A DNA stretch of 64,000 nucleotides, taken from NCBI RefSeq assembly GCF_039537405.1, contig NZ_BAABAL010000019.1, positions 806,001 to 870,000 on the forward strand. The letters run 5' to 3'. Positions within the stretch are counted from its first letter, which is position 1; each line of letters opens with the position of its first letter. Shown piece by piece: positions 17,671-26,037 of this stretch. Made by a program: the position numbers and the translations under genes. The notes below the pieces were generated by a model. It saw only the letters and a program-made list of their open reading frames with translations, ran no database searches and was not told the origin of the DNA. Source of the DNA: Allokutzneria multivorans. Lineage in GTDB: Bacteria; Actinomycetota; Actinomycetes; Mycobacteriales; Pseudonocardiaceae.

Positions 17671-18158
17671 GCCGCACACCGACCGCTCGCCTTTTCCACA
17701 CCGACTCCGGTACCGAGCTGGTGCTGGACCGCACCTTCCGCGCGCCGATCGAGGACGTGTGGGCCAGCGTCACCGAGCCCGAGCGCACCGCGCGGTGGTT
17801 CGGACCGTGGAAGGGCGACGCCGGCCCGGGGCAGATGGTCAAGCTCCAGCTGGCCTTCGAGGAGAAGCAGCCGTGGTGCGACCTGCGCATCGAATCCTGC
17901 TCGGCACCCCGGCAGCTCGAGGTGTCCATGAAGGACGAGGTCGGCAACTGGAGGCTGGAACTGGCGCTGTCCGAGAAGGACGGTGTGACCACGTTGCAGC
18001 TGACCCACCACCTCGAATCGGTCGAGGGCATCGGCGAGATCGGGCCGGGCTGGGAGTACTACCTCGACATGCTCGTCGCGGCGCGGGAAGGTACGCCCCG
18101 GCCCGAGTTCAGCGAGTTCTACCCGGAGATGAAGCCCTACTTCGACGGACTGCGCTAG
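17667..18158 (+). CDS. SRPBCC (AHSA1-like) domain protein
   Basis: 163 residues forming one START/Bet v1-type domain, with the family signature FRAPIEDVWASVTEPERTARWF near residue 30 and GWEYYLDML near 135. AHSA1-like proteins in ArsR operons bind small hydrophobic ligands or act as polyketide-type aromatase relatives; the ligand is unknown. The start overlaps the ArsR stop (ATGA). Its TAG stop shares the four bases CTAG with the stop of the convergent NTF2-like gene. Confidence 0.8.
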   Translation: MSRTPTARLFHTDSGTELVLDRTFRAPIEDVWASVTEPERTARWFGPWKGDAGPGQMVKLQLAFEEKQPWCDLRIESCSAPRQLEVSMKDEVGNWRLELALSEKDGVTTLQLTHHLESVEGIGEIGPGWEYYLDMLVAAREGTPRPEFSEFYPEMKPYFDGLR

Positions 18159-18562
18159 CCGACGACCACGGTGTTCTGGCACGCGGTGAGGCGCCAGTGC
18201 CCGTCCTCCTTGGTCATGACGTACAGCGGGGCGCCTTCGCCGTCCCCTGGAACGGGTTGGCCTTCGAGGGTCAGGTAGCGCTGGCGCACTTTCACCGCGG
18301 CCACGTCGGGGCGGACGAACAGCACGTGGACGACCTCGTAGGTGGCGATGGAGCCGGCCGTGGCGCCCGGGAGCACCTTGCGGGTGAACTCCGCGATGGC
18401 GTCGCGGCCGATGAGCACCTTGCCGTGGCCGGTCGTCCAGACCGCGTCCTCGCGGAACAGTCCGATGAACTCCTCCACCAGCTCGTTGCGCTGCACGCGC
18501 TCGATCTCGGCGACCACGCGCCTGATGGCCTCGATCTCCTGCTGTTCACTCGTCGCTGTCAT
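18155..18562 (-). CDS. SnoaL/NTF2-like protein (SgcJ/EcaC type)
   Basis: 135 residues of a single NTF2-like fold: IRRVVAEIERVQRNELVEEF, DAVWTTGHGKVLIGRDAI, and a C-terminal strand DGHWRLTACQNT. The motif LTACQNTVV is typical of the SgcJ/EcaC family, whose members occur beside biosynthetic enzymes and as stand-alone proteins of unknown function. The ATG at 18562 is preferred to an upstream in-frame TTG. Its stop overlaps the stop of the SRPBCC gene by four bases. Confidence 0.75.
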   Translation of the reverse strand: MTATSEQQEIEAIRRVVAEIERVQRNELVEEFIGLFREDAVWTTGHGKVLIGRDAIAEFTRKVLPGATAGSIATYEVVHVLFVRPDVAAVKVRQRYLTLEGQPVPGDGEGAPLYVMTKEDGHWRLTACQNTVVVG

Positions 18563-18650
18563 GGGAGCAGCCTTCAACCGGAACTCAGGTTGAGGTCAAC
18601 CCCGGGCCGCACGCGATCCCCGTGGGCGGCTCGGGCGATAACCTGCGCAG

Positions 18651-19310
18651 GTGAGTGAGCAGTCCCTGAGCGAGGACGAGATCCGGCAGCGCGTTCGCGA
18701 GGCGATGCGGCGCAGCCAGCTGCAGAAGGCGCAGGAGAAGAAGGCCGAGCAGCGGCCCGAGGGCGCTCTGCTGCCGATCCTGCGCAGCACGTCCTCCTCG
18801 CCCGATCTGGAGCACTTCCCGAACGTGCCGATCGTCCCGGGAACGCTCTTCGCGTCCTTCGCCCACGTCAGCATGACCTCGGAGGGCACGATCGGCATGC
18901 ACCACGTCGTCGAGGAGCAGCTCGGCGGACGCGGCGTCGACGAGCTGATGGCGGAGGCGACGGCGAACCTGATGGTCGGGCTCACGGCGCAGATCAGGGG
19001 CAGCGACGAGACCCCGGACCGGATGGTCAGCCTGGAGCGGGAGGGCTACTTCGCCGGGTCGGCGGTGGTGGCACCGGACTTCCACGAGTGGATCTCCGGA
19101 ATCCTGGAGGAGGACCAGCTGCTCATCGCGCTGCCGTGCCCGGACCAGATCTACATCACCGGCGCCAGCTCGTACTGGTCCGACCAGCTCGCCCAGATGG
19201 TGCTCGATTCGGACTACGAGCCGAACCCGCTCACGCCGACCCTGCTGCTCTCGGAGGGCTCCGGACTGGAGCTCGTCGTGGAACAGCCGGTCAGGACGGA
19301 GAACGCGTAG
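18651..19310 (+). CDS. Hypothetical protein, 219 residues
   Basis: Starts with a charged, helical N-terminus (residues 1-35, many Glu/Lys/Arg) followed by a mixed alpha/beta domain with LPCPDQIYITGASSYWSDQLAQ and LLLSEGSGLELV near the C-terminus. No signal peptide or membrane segment. I do not recognise the family with confidence; the C-terminal part is vaguely like DUF1444 proteins. Start is GTG at 18651 without a strong ribosome-binding site. Its last 20 bases overlap the convergent cyclase-repeat gene. Confidence 0.6.
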   Translation: MSEQSLSEDEIRQRVREAMRRSQLQKAQEKKAEQRPEGALLPILRSTSSSPDLEHFPNVPIVPGTLFASFAHVSMTSEGTIGMHHVVEEQLGGRGVDELMAEATANLMVGLTAQIRGSDETPDRMVSLEREGYFAGSAVVAPDFHEWISGILEEDQLLIALPCPDQIYITGASSYWSDQLAQMVLDSDYEPNPLTPTLLLSEGSGLELVVEQPVRTENA

Positions 19311-20250
19311 CGTCGGAGAGCACCTGGACGGCGTGAACGGTGGTGTAGCCGCGCCAGTCCAGGGCGCCCGCCTGCGAGATCTTGGCGTAGTCGACGACCC
19401 AACCGCCGTCGTCCTGCTGCAGCCGTGCGAGGCGGTCGAGGTCGGCGGCGACCACTTCCGGAGTGAACAGGGACCGCGACGGCAGACCGGAGCGCGGCGA
19501 GAAGTCCAGCGGATGCAGCGACTCGTCCTCGGTGCCGCCGTCGACGTGCACTCGGCCGTCCGCTGGCACGTGCGCGGCTAGCGTGCGGAGGAGCTCTGCG
19601 GCCTCTTCCGGGTGGCGGTCGTGCGCCGCGTCCAAGAAGCGGATCGCGAAAGACAGGACGTAGGCGAAGGGCCGACCGTCGATCTTCCTGATCGCGTCGA
19701 AGCAGTAGCGAACCGCGCGGTCGAGCCACGGGTGCTCGCCCACGGCAGGGTCGTGGGCCGCGACGCGCAGGGCCTCCGCGACGGTGACCGAGGTGATCTG
19801 GAGCGAGGACCCCGGCTCGGCGTTCTGCCACCACGGTGCTGAGGCGGCTGTGGTGGTCAGCGGCAGCGCGAACGGCAGACCGCCGTCGGGGAGGGAGACC
19901 GACGCGAGCCAGTCGCAGAGCGCCACGGCTTGCGGTGCGCGCACGGGAGCTATGTCGGCCAAGGCCTCGAAGGCGTGCAGAGCCGCGCCGGGCTGGCTCT
20001 CCGGCGACCGGAGGTCGGGTTCGAGTCCCCAGCCGTAGCCGCCGTCGGGGTTGCGATAGGCGTCCAGCGCGGCGAGCACGGCGGCGGGGTCACCGCCTCC
20101 CACCAGCAGCTCGAAGCGGCGGCGGTCGAGCACGCGGGCGTGCCCGGCCATGAACGCGGAGGCGGCGGTGAGGTCGATCGTCATGCGCTCATCGTGCTTC
20201 GTCGCCTCGACGGCGGTCTTGAACAAACCGGTCATTCCCTCTGCGGTCAT
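19291..20250 (-). CDS. Prenyltransferase/squalene-cyclase-repeat protein in lanthipeptide operon
   Basis: 319 residues with QW-like alpha/alpha repeats of the squalene-hopene cyclase and prenyltransferase fold: NPDGGYGWGLEPDL near 70, LASVSLPDGGLPFALP near 130, LQQDDGGWVVDYAKIS near 275. No DxDD cyclase motif is present, so it is unlikely to be a functional class II terpene cyclase. The ATG at 20250 overlaps the lanM stop as ATGA, giving translational coupling to the lanthipeptide synthetase; a downstream ATG at 20184 where repeat homology begins is an alternative start. The role is unknown: a LanC-like barrel partner, a modifying enzyme or an unrelated passenger are all possible. Confidence 0.75.
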   Translation of the reverse strand: MTAEGMTGLFKTAVEATKHDERMTIDLTAASAFMAGHARVLDRRRFELLVGGGDPAAVLAALDAYRNPDGGYGWGLEPDLRSPESQPGAALHAFEALADIAPVRAPQAVALCDWLASVSLPDGGLPFALPLTTTAASAPWWQNAEPGSSLQITSVTVAEALRVAAHDPAVGEHPWLDRAVRYCFDAIRKIDGRPFAYVLSFAIRFLDAAHDRHPEEAAELLRTLAAHVPADGRVHVDGGTEDESLHPLDFSPRSGLPSRSLFTPEVVAADLDRLARLQQDDGGWVVDYAKISQAGALDWRGYTTVHAVQVLSDATRSPS

Positions 20251-23195
20251 GTCCTCCGCGGTGGTTCGAGCGCGAGGACCGAGGGCACGGCCTCCGGGTC
20301 GAGCAGGCGGAGCACGCCGTAACCGATCCCGGCCAGGCCGGTGAACAACCCGGCTCCGACCAGGTTCGGGTGCATGCCGCAGCGCCATCCGTGCTGGTCG
20401 ACGCCGTCCAGCACACCAGCGGCCTGCCGGAGTATCGGCTCGGTGAGCGTGGGGTCGCGTTGTGCGGCGAGCAGGAGGAAGTCGAGGTTGCCGAGGTCCC
20501 CGTGGCACAACGAGTGGTCGCTGCCGAAGCCGGAGCGGAGTGTGGCCGCAGTGGCGGTGGCCAGCTCGGCACGCCAGGTCGGGTCGTCGATGACGTCGAG
20601 CACCATGTGGCGGGCGATGCCGATCCCGGGTGCTCCGTGGCACCAGGCGACCGCTTGGTCGAAGCCGCTCTCGCCGGAGCTGAAGAGGAGTTCGGTCTCG
20701 ACGTCGCGGCGGAGGTCGCGCCAGTGCCCCGTTTCCGGATCGAACAGGCGCGCCTCGTAGGCCAGAGCGTCCCGAATCGTGTCTTTGTAGCGCTCGTCGC
20801 CGAGCACGTCGGTGGCGACGGCCAACGCGGCCGCGATCCCGGAGACGCCGTGCGCGAAGCCACCGAGCGGCTCCGCTCCCAGGCCCATGTTCTTGAGCAC
20901 AGCGGCCGTCCAGCCCGCGCCGACCACGCACGGTTGCCGCTGGGACACGAGCCTGTCGGCAGCGGCGGCGATCGCGTCGCGGACGGCTCCGTCCGGGCGC
21001 ACGCTGTGCAGCGCGGCGAGCCCGAAAATCGCGCCTGCGGCTCCACCCACGACCTCGAACTGCTCGTCGGCATCCACTGCGGAGCGCAGGTGTTTCGCGA
21101 TCGACAGCGCTTGGCCGAGGAGATCTCGGTCCGGGACGAGTGCGTGCAGCTGTGAGAGCCCGTAGATCAAGCCTCCCGCGCCTTGCAGTCCCACAACGCC
21201 GATGTCGGGGAAGCGCTCGATCTGGCGGACCGCGGCGCGAGCGGCTTCGGTGGCCAAGCGCGTCGAGTCAGGTGACCCGCGCAGCTCGCCGTGGCGCGCG
21301 AGGAACGTCGCGATGCCGGTGAGGCCGTCGTAGAAGCTCGCGCCGAGGAGGCCGACCGTGTAGTTGCCGGTTCGACCGGTCGAACAGCCCAGCCACACGG
21401 CCTCGCCGTCAGCACTGACCGCCAGGGCGGCGACTTTCTCCGCGATCGCGTCGGCAGCGGCGGCGAGCCGGGTCCGGTCCACGGGCTCAGCCGTGGGGGT
21501 CGATTCGTGCCGCTCGCGCGCGACGGTCAGCTCCGACCGGATCGTCTCCGCGGTGACCGCTGTGCGGATGAGCCAGGTCTGAAGTTCCAGGTCGTCCGAG
21601 CCGAGGCGGTCGAGGACTTCGCGAGTGACGCTCATGCCGGACCGCACGGTCACGTCGGGAAGCGGCGTGCCGTCGGCTGCGCGGACCGGGCCTCCGTCGA
21701 CGCCGACGGTGAACAGCGGAACGTCGTTGCGCCACATGTCCCGCAGCTCGGCCTCGACGACCGTCGCCAACCCCGGACGCCGGGCGACGTCAGCGCGGAG
21801 CCGGTCGAAGTGCCGCTCACGGTCTGCGATGTCGCGCAGCAGGCTCGGGTGGAAGGAGGTGGACAGCAGCAAGCCGTACACCATCGTGTCCCGCATGATG
21901 CAGCGGACGCGATCGGTCGAGAAGGCCGCGAGCGGACCGGACTCGTCCAACAGCTCGGCGCGGTGGCGGACGAACACGTCGTACGTGTCCGCGAACCCGG
22001 AGACGATGTCGTCCAGGTGCTCGATCGGTCGCGGCATCCGTGATGACGCGGACGATTCAACGACCGGCGGCCTGAACTCGACGCGCATGTGGTCGGTGCC
22101 CACGTCCACGACCACTGCCCGGGGTTGCGCAGCGCCTGCGCGCGGCGCAACGGCGGACGACCCGAGGCCAGCCACCTCTGTCGCGTCGGCAGGGCGGGCA
22201 CCGACGGGCAGGAGACCGCTGAACAGGACCGACCCGTCGCGCATCTCCAAGGCAGCTGCTTCAGCGGCGGAACTGGTGCCGGAACTCAGCGAGAGGAACA
22301 ACGGCTGGAAGACTGTCTCGATGTCGATGAGAAATGGACGTTCTCCGCATACGATCACGTTCTCGACATGGCAGTCACCGGCGTGCACGAGATAGAGGAC
22401 CGCGAGCAGGCCGCCGTACCTGCGGAAGAGCCGCGCAGCTGATTCACCGGGCTCGCAGTCGGCTTCCTCGACGAACTCCGTCCACCCGTGCTCACCGCGA
22501 TCCAGGCACCGCAGGGTCGGCAGGTCGAGGCCTGCGTAACGCTCGTTCACCCACTCCAGCAGGGCCTGAAAATGAACGTCCACCGCGAGGGGGCGCGGCT
22601 TGTACACGCACTTGAGCCCGCTCTCGAATTCCACGATCGACACGGTCCGCGCACCGCCGTGAGGATCACCGAGTCCCAAGCGGAGGTCAACCACAGCACC
22701 TGGGTCCACGCCGTCAGCGAAGCACTCCACGAGGTCGGGGAGATCGCGGGCGAACCGCTCGGAGAACTCGGCGGCATGGCGCACCCAGAGATCGGTGACA
22801 ACGGCCAATTGCCGGTCGAGCACGGGATACCGAGCCAGCAGCGACTGGCGCTCATCGACCAGCTTGCCCAGGAAGGACGCGAATCTGCGCTCACTGTCCT
22901 CGCCATCGAGAGCGCCCCGCTCACGAGCATCGGCCAGCTCGGCCAGGCAGGTCCGCTGCGCCATGCCGTTGAGCCTGCGCGCCAGATCGGGCAGCAACAT
23001 CTCCGCCCAGCGGTTGGCGGTTCGCGGGCCGAGCACCGCAGGAGCAGCCTCGGCGAGGCCTTCGCGAGCCCATCCGATCAGCGGCTCCGCCAGGACCGCG
23101 AACGGTGCGACTGATCGGTCGAGCAATCGCGCACCGAGAACGCGGTGGCGTTCCTCGACAGTGATAGCGCCACCGCGCGCTCGGGCCTCGTTCAT
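20247..23195 (-). CDS. lanM: Class II lanthipeptide synthetase LanM
   Basis: 982 residues, a normal LanM length. The N-terminal dehydratase domain (about 70-560) has YKPRPLAVDVHF and the kinase-like GDCHVENVI (near 274) followed by FLIDIETVFQP. The C-terminal LanC-type cyclase (about 620-970) has GFAHGVSG (near 780) and the zinc-binding Cys in AWCHGAPG (near 851) and Cys-His in SLCHGDLGN (near 896). The enzyme dehydrates Ser/Thr by phosphorylation-elimination and then closes (methyl)lanthionine rings with Cys. It starts three bases after the precursor gene stop and its own stop overlaps the next gene. No transporter, leader protease or immunity gene is adjacent. Confidence 0.93.
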   Translation of the reverse strand: MNEARARGGAITVEERHRVLGARLLDRSVAPFAVLAEPLIGWAREGLAEAAPAVLGPRTANRWAEMLLPDLARRLNGMAQRTCLAELADARERGALDGEDSERRFASFLGKLVDERQSLLARYPVLDRQLAVVTDLWVRHAAEFSERFARDLPDLVECFADGVDPGAVVDLRLGLGDPHGGARTVSIVEFESGLKCVYKPRPLAVDVHFQALLEWVNERYAGLDLPTLRCLDRGEHGWTEFVEEADCEPGESAARLFRRYGGLLAVLYLVHAGDCHVENVIVCGERPFLIDIETVFQPLFLSLSSGTSSAAEAAALEMRDGSVLFSGLLPVGARPADATEVAGLGSSAVAPRAGAAQPRAVVVDVGTDHMRVEFRPPVVESSASSRMPRPIEHLDDIVSGFADTYDVFVRHRAELLDESGPLAAFSTDRVRCIMRDTMVYGLLLSTSFHPSLLRDIADRERHFDRLRADVARRPGLATVVEAELRDMWRNDVPLFTVGVDGGPVRAADGTPLPDVTVRSGMSVTREVLDRLGSDDLELQTWLIRTAVTAETIRSELTVARERHESTPTAEPVDRTRLAAAADAIAEKVAALAVSADGEAVWLGCSTGRTGNYTVGLLGASFYDGLTGIATFLARHGELRGSPDSTRLATEAARAAVRQIERFPDIGVVGLQGAGGLIYGLSQLHALVPDRDLLGQALSIAKHLRSAVDADEQFEVVGGAAGAIFGLAALHSVRPDGAVRDAIAAAADRLVSQRQPCVVGAGWTAAVLKNMGLGAEPLGGFAHGVSGIAAALAVATDVLGDERYKDTIRDALAYEARLFDPETGHWRDLRRDVETELLFSSGESGFDQAVAWCHGAPGIGIARHMVLDVIDDPTWRAELATATAATLRSGFGSDHSLCHGDLGNLDFLLLAAQRDPTLTEPILRQAAGVLDGVDQHGWRCGMHPNLVGAGLFTGLAGIGYGVLRLLDPEAVPSVLALEPPRRT

Positions 23196-23198
23196 CAA

Positions 23199-23372
23199 TC
23201 AGAAATCAACGAGCGAGCAGCAACCCGGGAAAGCCGTGAAAACCGTCTTAATGCCGAATGAATCGTCTCCGGAAGCATTGCCGCCGAAAGTGGACAGCAC
23301 AGACAGCTCGGCTTCCACATCACCAGCGGCGGCGAAAGCACTGAGCGGCGCCTCGACGAGCTGAACAGACAT
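23199..23372 (-). CDS. lanA: Lanthipeptide precursor peptide (class II), 57 residues
   Basis: Found directly upstream of lanM, with an excellent ribosome-binding site (GAGGTGATC, seven bases before ATG) and a 3-base gap to the lanM start. The leader is acidic and hydrophobic (MSVQLVEAPLSAFAAAGDVE, then AELSVLSTFGG) and ends in a class II-type Gly-Gly at residues 30-31. The proposed core begins NASGDDSFGIKTVF and ends TAFPGCCSLVDF. It holds Ser34, Ser38, Thr43, Thr46, Ser53 and the adjacent pair Cys51-Cys52, so at most two (methyl)lanthionine rings can form. I do not recognise the core as mersacidin-, lacticin 481-, cinnamycin- or actagardine-like. Leader cleavage after GG is inferred. Confidence 0.85.
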   Translation of the reverse strand: MSVQLVEAPLSAFAAAGDVEAELSVLSTFGGNASGDDSFGIKTVFTAFPGCCSLVDF

Positions 23373-23492
23373 TCAGGATCACCTCACGCATTCACTTTTC
23401 GACTACAACCAAAGGCAGCATGGCAGCAGCGGTTCAAGCCGCGCAAGCGATTGCACGAACCTGTCCTCCGGAGTTTGCTATGCGACTCCGTT

Positions 23493-24431
23493 TCACGAAT
23501 TGCCGAGGGCGTCGCGCTGCGCGGGCGTGAGGCGGTCCGGCGCAGCACCGGCGGCGTAGGCGCCGTTCTCCAGGCGAAGGACGCCGACGGCGCCCGCGAG
23601 GTCGGGGCGCTGGTCGGCGTTGCGCAGGGCCTCGACGACGCGTTCCGGCGACCAGTCGAGCGCGGTGGACAGCTCGGCGATGGTGAGTGGCCTGGCGGCG
23701 TGCACGAGGGCGGCAAGGACGGTCAGGACGTCGCGCACGACGGACTCGGTGAGACCACCGCCGGTCATGTCGTCGCTGAGCTGGGCGAAGAACCGGGCCA
23801 TCTTCTCCAGACGGGCGCCGGTGGGTGTGGAGCGGTCGAAGACCTCGACACCTCGCTGCGCGGTCTCGGCGAGCATCTGGTTAGTGCGGGCGCTGGTCAT
23901 CCACGTCTGGAGCCAGACGTCGTCATCGATGAGGTAGCGCTCACGCCCCCGGGCACCCGCGCGCTCGCGGCGAAGGAGCTCCAGCCCTTCGAGATAGGTG
24001 ACCGACTTGGACACCGAAGCAGGGCTGACCGCGAGCTGCCGCACCAGCTCGGCGGCGGTCAGGCTCCCGGAATCGGCCGTGACCAGCGCGGTGAGCACGC
24101 GCGCGGCCATGCGGGGCACTCCGGTCCGAACCATCAGCTCGACGAACCGCCCGGTGAAGTCGATCATGGATCGCGCATCGCGTCCGTGCTGGTCAGCGAC
24201 GGGAGAGACGGCCGGGGCGAAGACGGGTTTGCGGCGCCGGGCCCTGGCCGAGGTGCTCGTGCTCGCCTGCTCGGCCCGGTACTCGGCGGCTCCTCCGTTG
24301 CGGGCGACCTCCCGGCTCACGGTCGAGGTCGGCCGCCCGAGCTGCCTGGCGATCTCGGCGAACCCGAGCCCGTCGGCCAAGCCGGTCGCGATCTGCTCGC
24401 GCTCCTGGTCGCTCAACCTGCCGCCCGGCAT
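23493..24431 (-). CDS. Regulator with HTH_38 and GbsR/MarR-type domains
   Basis: 312 residues. The N-terminal 50 residues are an IS30-transposase-like helix-turn-helix (LSDQEREQIATGLADGLGFAEIARQLGRP cut here at GLGFAEIARQLGRPTSTVSR). After a basic linker (about 60-75) comes a MarR/GbsR-like winged helix (LTAAELVRQLAVSPASVSKSV) and a helical C-terminus with a second wHTH-like stretch (LTIAELSTALDWSPERVVEAL). The ATG at 24431 follows GAGGGAAGGG. It lies 120 bases upstream of the lanthipeptide precursor on the same strand and divergent from a 97-residue gene, so it could control either; no evidence decides. Confidence 0.75.
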   Translation of the reverse strand: MPGGRLSDQEREQIATGLADGLGFAEIARQLGRPTSTVSREVARNGGAAEYRAEQASTSTSARARRRKPVFAPAVSPVADQHGRDARSMIDFTGRFVELMVRTGVPRMAARVLTALVTADSGSLTAAELVRQLAVSPASVSKSVTYLEGLELLRRERAGARGRERYLIDDDVWLQTWMTSARTNQMLAETAQRGVEVFDRSTPTGARLEKMARFFAQLSDDMTGGGLTESVVRDVLTVLAALVHAARPLTIAELSTALDWSPERVVEALRNADQRPDLAGAVGVLRLENGAYAAGAAPDRLTPAQRDALGNS

Positions 24432-24536
24432 CCGCGCTGCCCTTCCCTCGCTCGTTGGGTGGGGCAAGTGTGCCGGTTTTCGGCGTCTGCGGTCGGGTAG
24501 GCCATCAGGAACACAGCCACCGCGAAGGAGACGAGG

Positions 24537-24830
24537 ATGAGTCAGCGCGTCGAGGTCCGGCCGATGGGCGAGCACGAGTTCGCCGCCCTGGTCGGCGAGG
24601 GCGACATCGCCACCCAGCATCGCGTGGTCGTGCCGGAGGAGCTGGCCGAGGAACTGCGGGTCCAGGTGGCGCGACCGGAGCTGACCGAGCGGCAGATCGT
24701 CACAGAGGCGCTCGCCTTCCTCCTGGAGCACAAGCCCCCGACCGCGTTGCCGCACGACATCGACCTTGGCGGCGTGCACCGCGCCGACACGCGGTTCCTC
24801 CCGGACGTGCGCACGCGCCTCATGCGCTGA
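24537..24830 (+). CDS. Hypothetical protein, 97 residues
   Basis: A small soluble protein rich in Glu and Arg (VRPMGEHEFAALVGEGDIAT, then HRVVVPEELAEELRVQVARP). It is divergent from the HTH_38/GbsR-type regulator over 105 bases. AAGGAGACGAGG precedes the ATG, which supports real translation. No known family recognised. The pairing with the divergent regulator suggests it is that regulator's target or partner. Confidence 0.65.
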   Translation: MSQRVEVRPMGEHEFAALVGEGDIATQHRVVVPEELAEELRVQVARPELTERQIVTEALAFLLEHKPPTALPHDIDLGGVHRADTRFLPDVRTRLMR

Positions 24831-24856
24831 CGCGGTCGCCCAGGAGGACCTGCGCC

Positions 24857-25957
24857 TCAGTAGTCGGTCGCGTGGCTCTCGATGACCCACAGCGTGCCGC
24901 CGGTCGGCGAAGCCGTCTTCTTCTTCGCGTTGTAGCCCAGGGTCAGGAACGTGCCGGGCGCGATCTCGACGCTCGACGGGTTCGCCTGGTCGCCGGCGCC
25001 GGAGTTGTACAGCGGGAGCACCTTGCTCTTGACCCATGTGGCGGTCGGGTTGCCGATCAGCATCCCGGACGTCGGACGGCCGGTGCGCGCCCTGTCGCCG
25101 TAGGTGAAAAGCAGCTTCCCGCTAGCGGTCTTGAGCAGGTGGTGCGAGTTCGCGAGCACGCCGGTGAAGCTCTGATACGTGAAGTCGGGCCGCGCGGTGT
25201 ACGGGTTCCACTTGGCGATGATGGCCGGGGAGCCCTTCCCGTTCTGTTCGGCGCGGACAACCGCGACGACGGTGTCGCCGTATTGGACGAAGCTCGGCTC
25301 CTGGTAGGCGCGGCCCGGCGGGTTGCTGTTGCCGATGATCTTGTGAGCGGCGCTCACCTGGAGTCGCGGATCGGCGGTGGGGCGCCAGGTCGCCTGGATG
25401 TAGTGCGCGCCGCCCGCCGGGCCGACGGTGTAGACCGGGATCAGCACCTGGTCGGCGTGCCCGGCGCGATCGGCAAGCGCGAGCGGGCTGCCGTGGCTGT
25501 AGATGCCGGTCGCGAGGCCGGGGGCCGTGAGCTGCACGGGGTCGGTGAAGCGCGTCCAACCCGGCTTCCACACCGAGTAGTAGACCTTGCCGCCGGGGAC
25601 GAAGAACGTCATCACGACGCTGCCGTCCTGCATCTTGCCGAGCTTGGGATCGCGGGTGTCGATCCCGTTCATGGAGCCGGGATTGGCGAGCGCGGGGGCG
25701 GCCTCGCTCCACGTGCGGCCGTTGGCGCTGCCGAAGGACAGCCGGATCGTGCCGACCGCGCCCTGGTGCTCGGCGGCGCGGTGCCACACGGCCATCAGCC
25801 TGCCGTCGTTCAGCTTGACGACGTCGGGGAACCTGGCCTCGTACTCGCCGGGCTCCTGCGCGATCTTCGCGACCATGCTGACCGCGGCTGTCGCGGGCTG
25901 CGCGGTGACCCCGACCAGCAGCACGGCCGCGAGCACGGCGAGAGTTCTCTTGATCAC
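24857..25957 (-). CDS. Secreted sialidase/BNR-repeat-like protein
   Basis: 366 residues with a Sec signal peptide (VIKRTLAVLAAVLLVGV..., cleavage near ATA-AV). The mature protein is a beta-propeller of the exo-alpha-sialidase superfamily: FPDVVKLNDGRLMAVWHR near residue 45, LSFGSANGRTWSEAAP (an Asp-box-like repeat), and QEPSFVQYGDTVVAVVR. Canonical neuraminidase catalytic residues could not be assigned by eye, so a general glycosidase-like or binding protein is the safer call. The GTG at 25957 has GAGG 12 bases upstream. It is divergent from the MFS gene over 80 bases. Confidence 0.7.
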   Translation of the reverse strand: MIKRTLAVLAAVLLVGVTAQPATAAVSMVAKIAQEPGEYEARFPDVVKLNDGRLMAVWHRAAEHQGAVGTIRLSFGSANGRTWSEAAPALANPGSMNGIDTRDPKLGKMQDGSVVMTFFVPGGKVYYSVWKPGWTRFTDPVQLTAPGLATGIYSHGSPLALADRAGHADQVLIPVYTVGPAGGAHYIQATWRPTADPRLQVSAAHKIIGNSNPPGRAYQEPSFVQYGDTVVAVVRAEQNGKGSPAIIAKWNPYTARPDFTYQSFTGVLANSHHLLKTASGKLLFTYGDRARTGRPTSGMLIGNPTATWVKSKVLPLYNSGAGDQANPSSVEIAPGTFLTLGYNAKKKTASPTGGTLWVIESHATDY

Positions 25958-26037
25958 GCGGGCATCCTCGCCCACGGCGGGCCCTGAGGGAAGCACTTCC
26001 TTGACCTCCAGTGCGCTGGAGATCGCAGGCTGCCCTG

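Noticed and set aside
20010..20030. tRNA T-arm-like GGTTCGAGTCC
   Set aside because: It lies within the cyclase-repeat gene and no acceptor or anticodon stem can be drawn around it.
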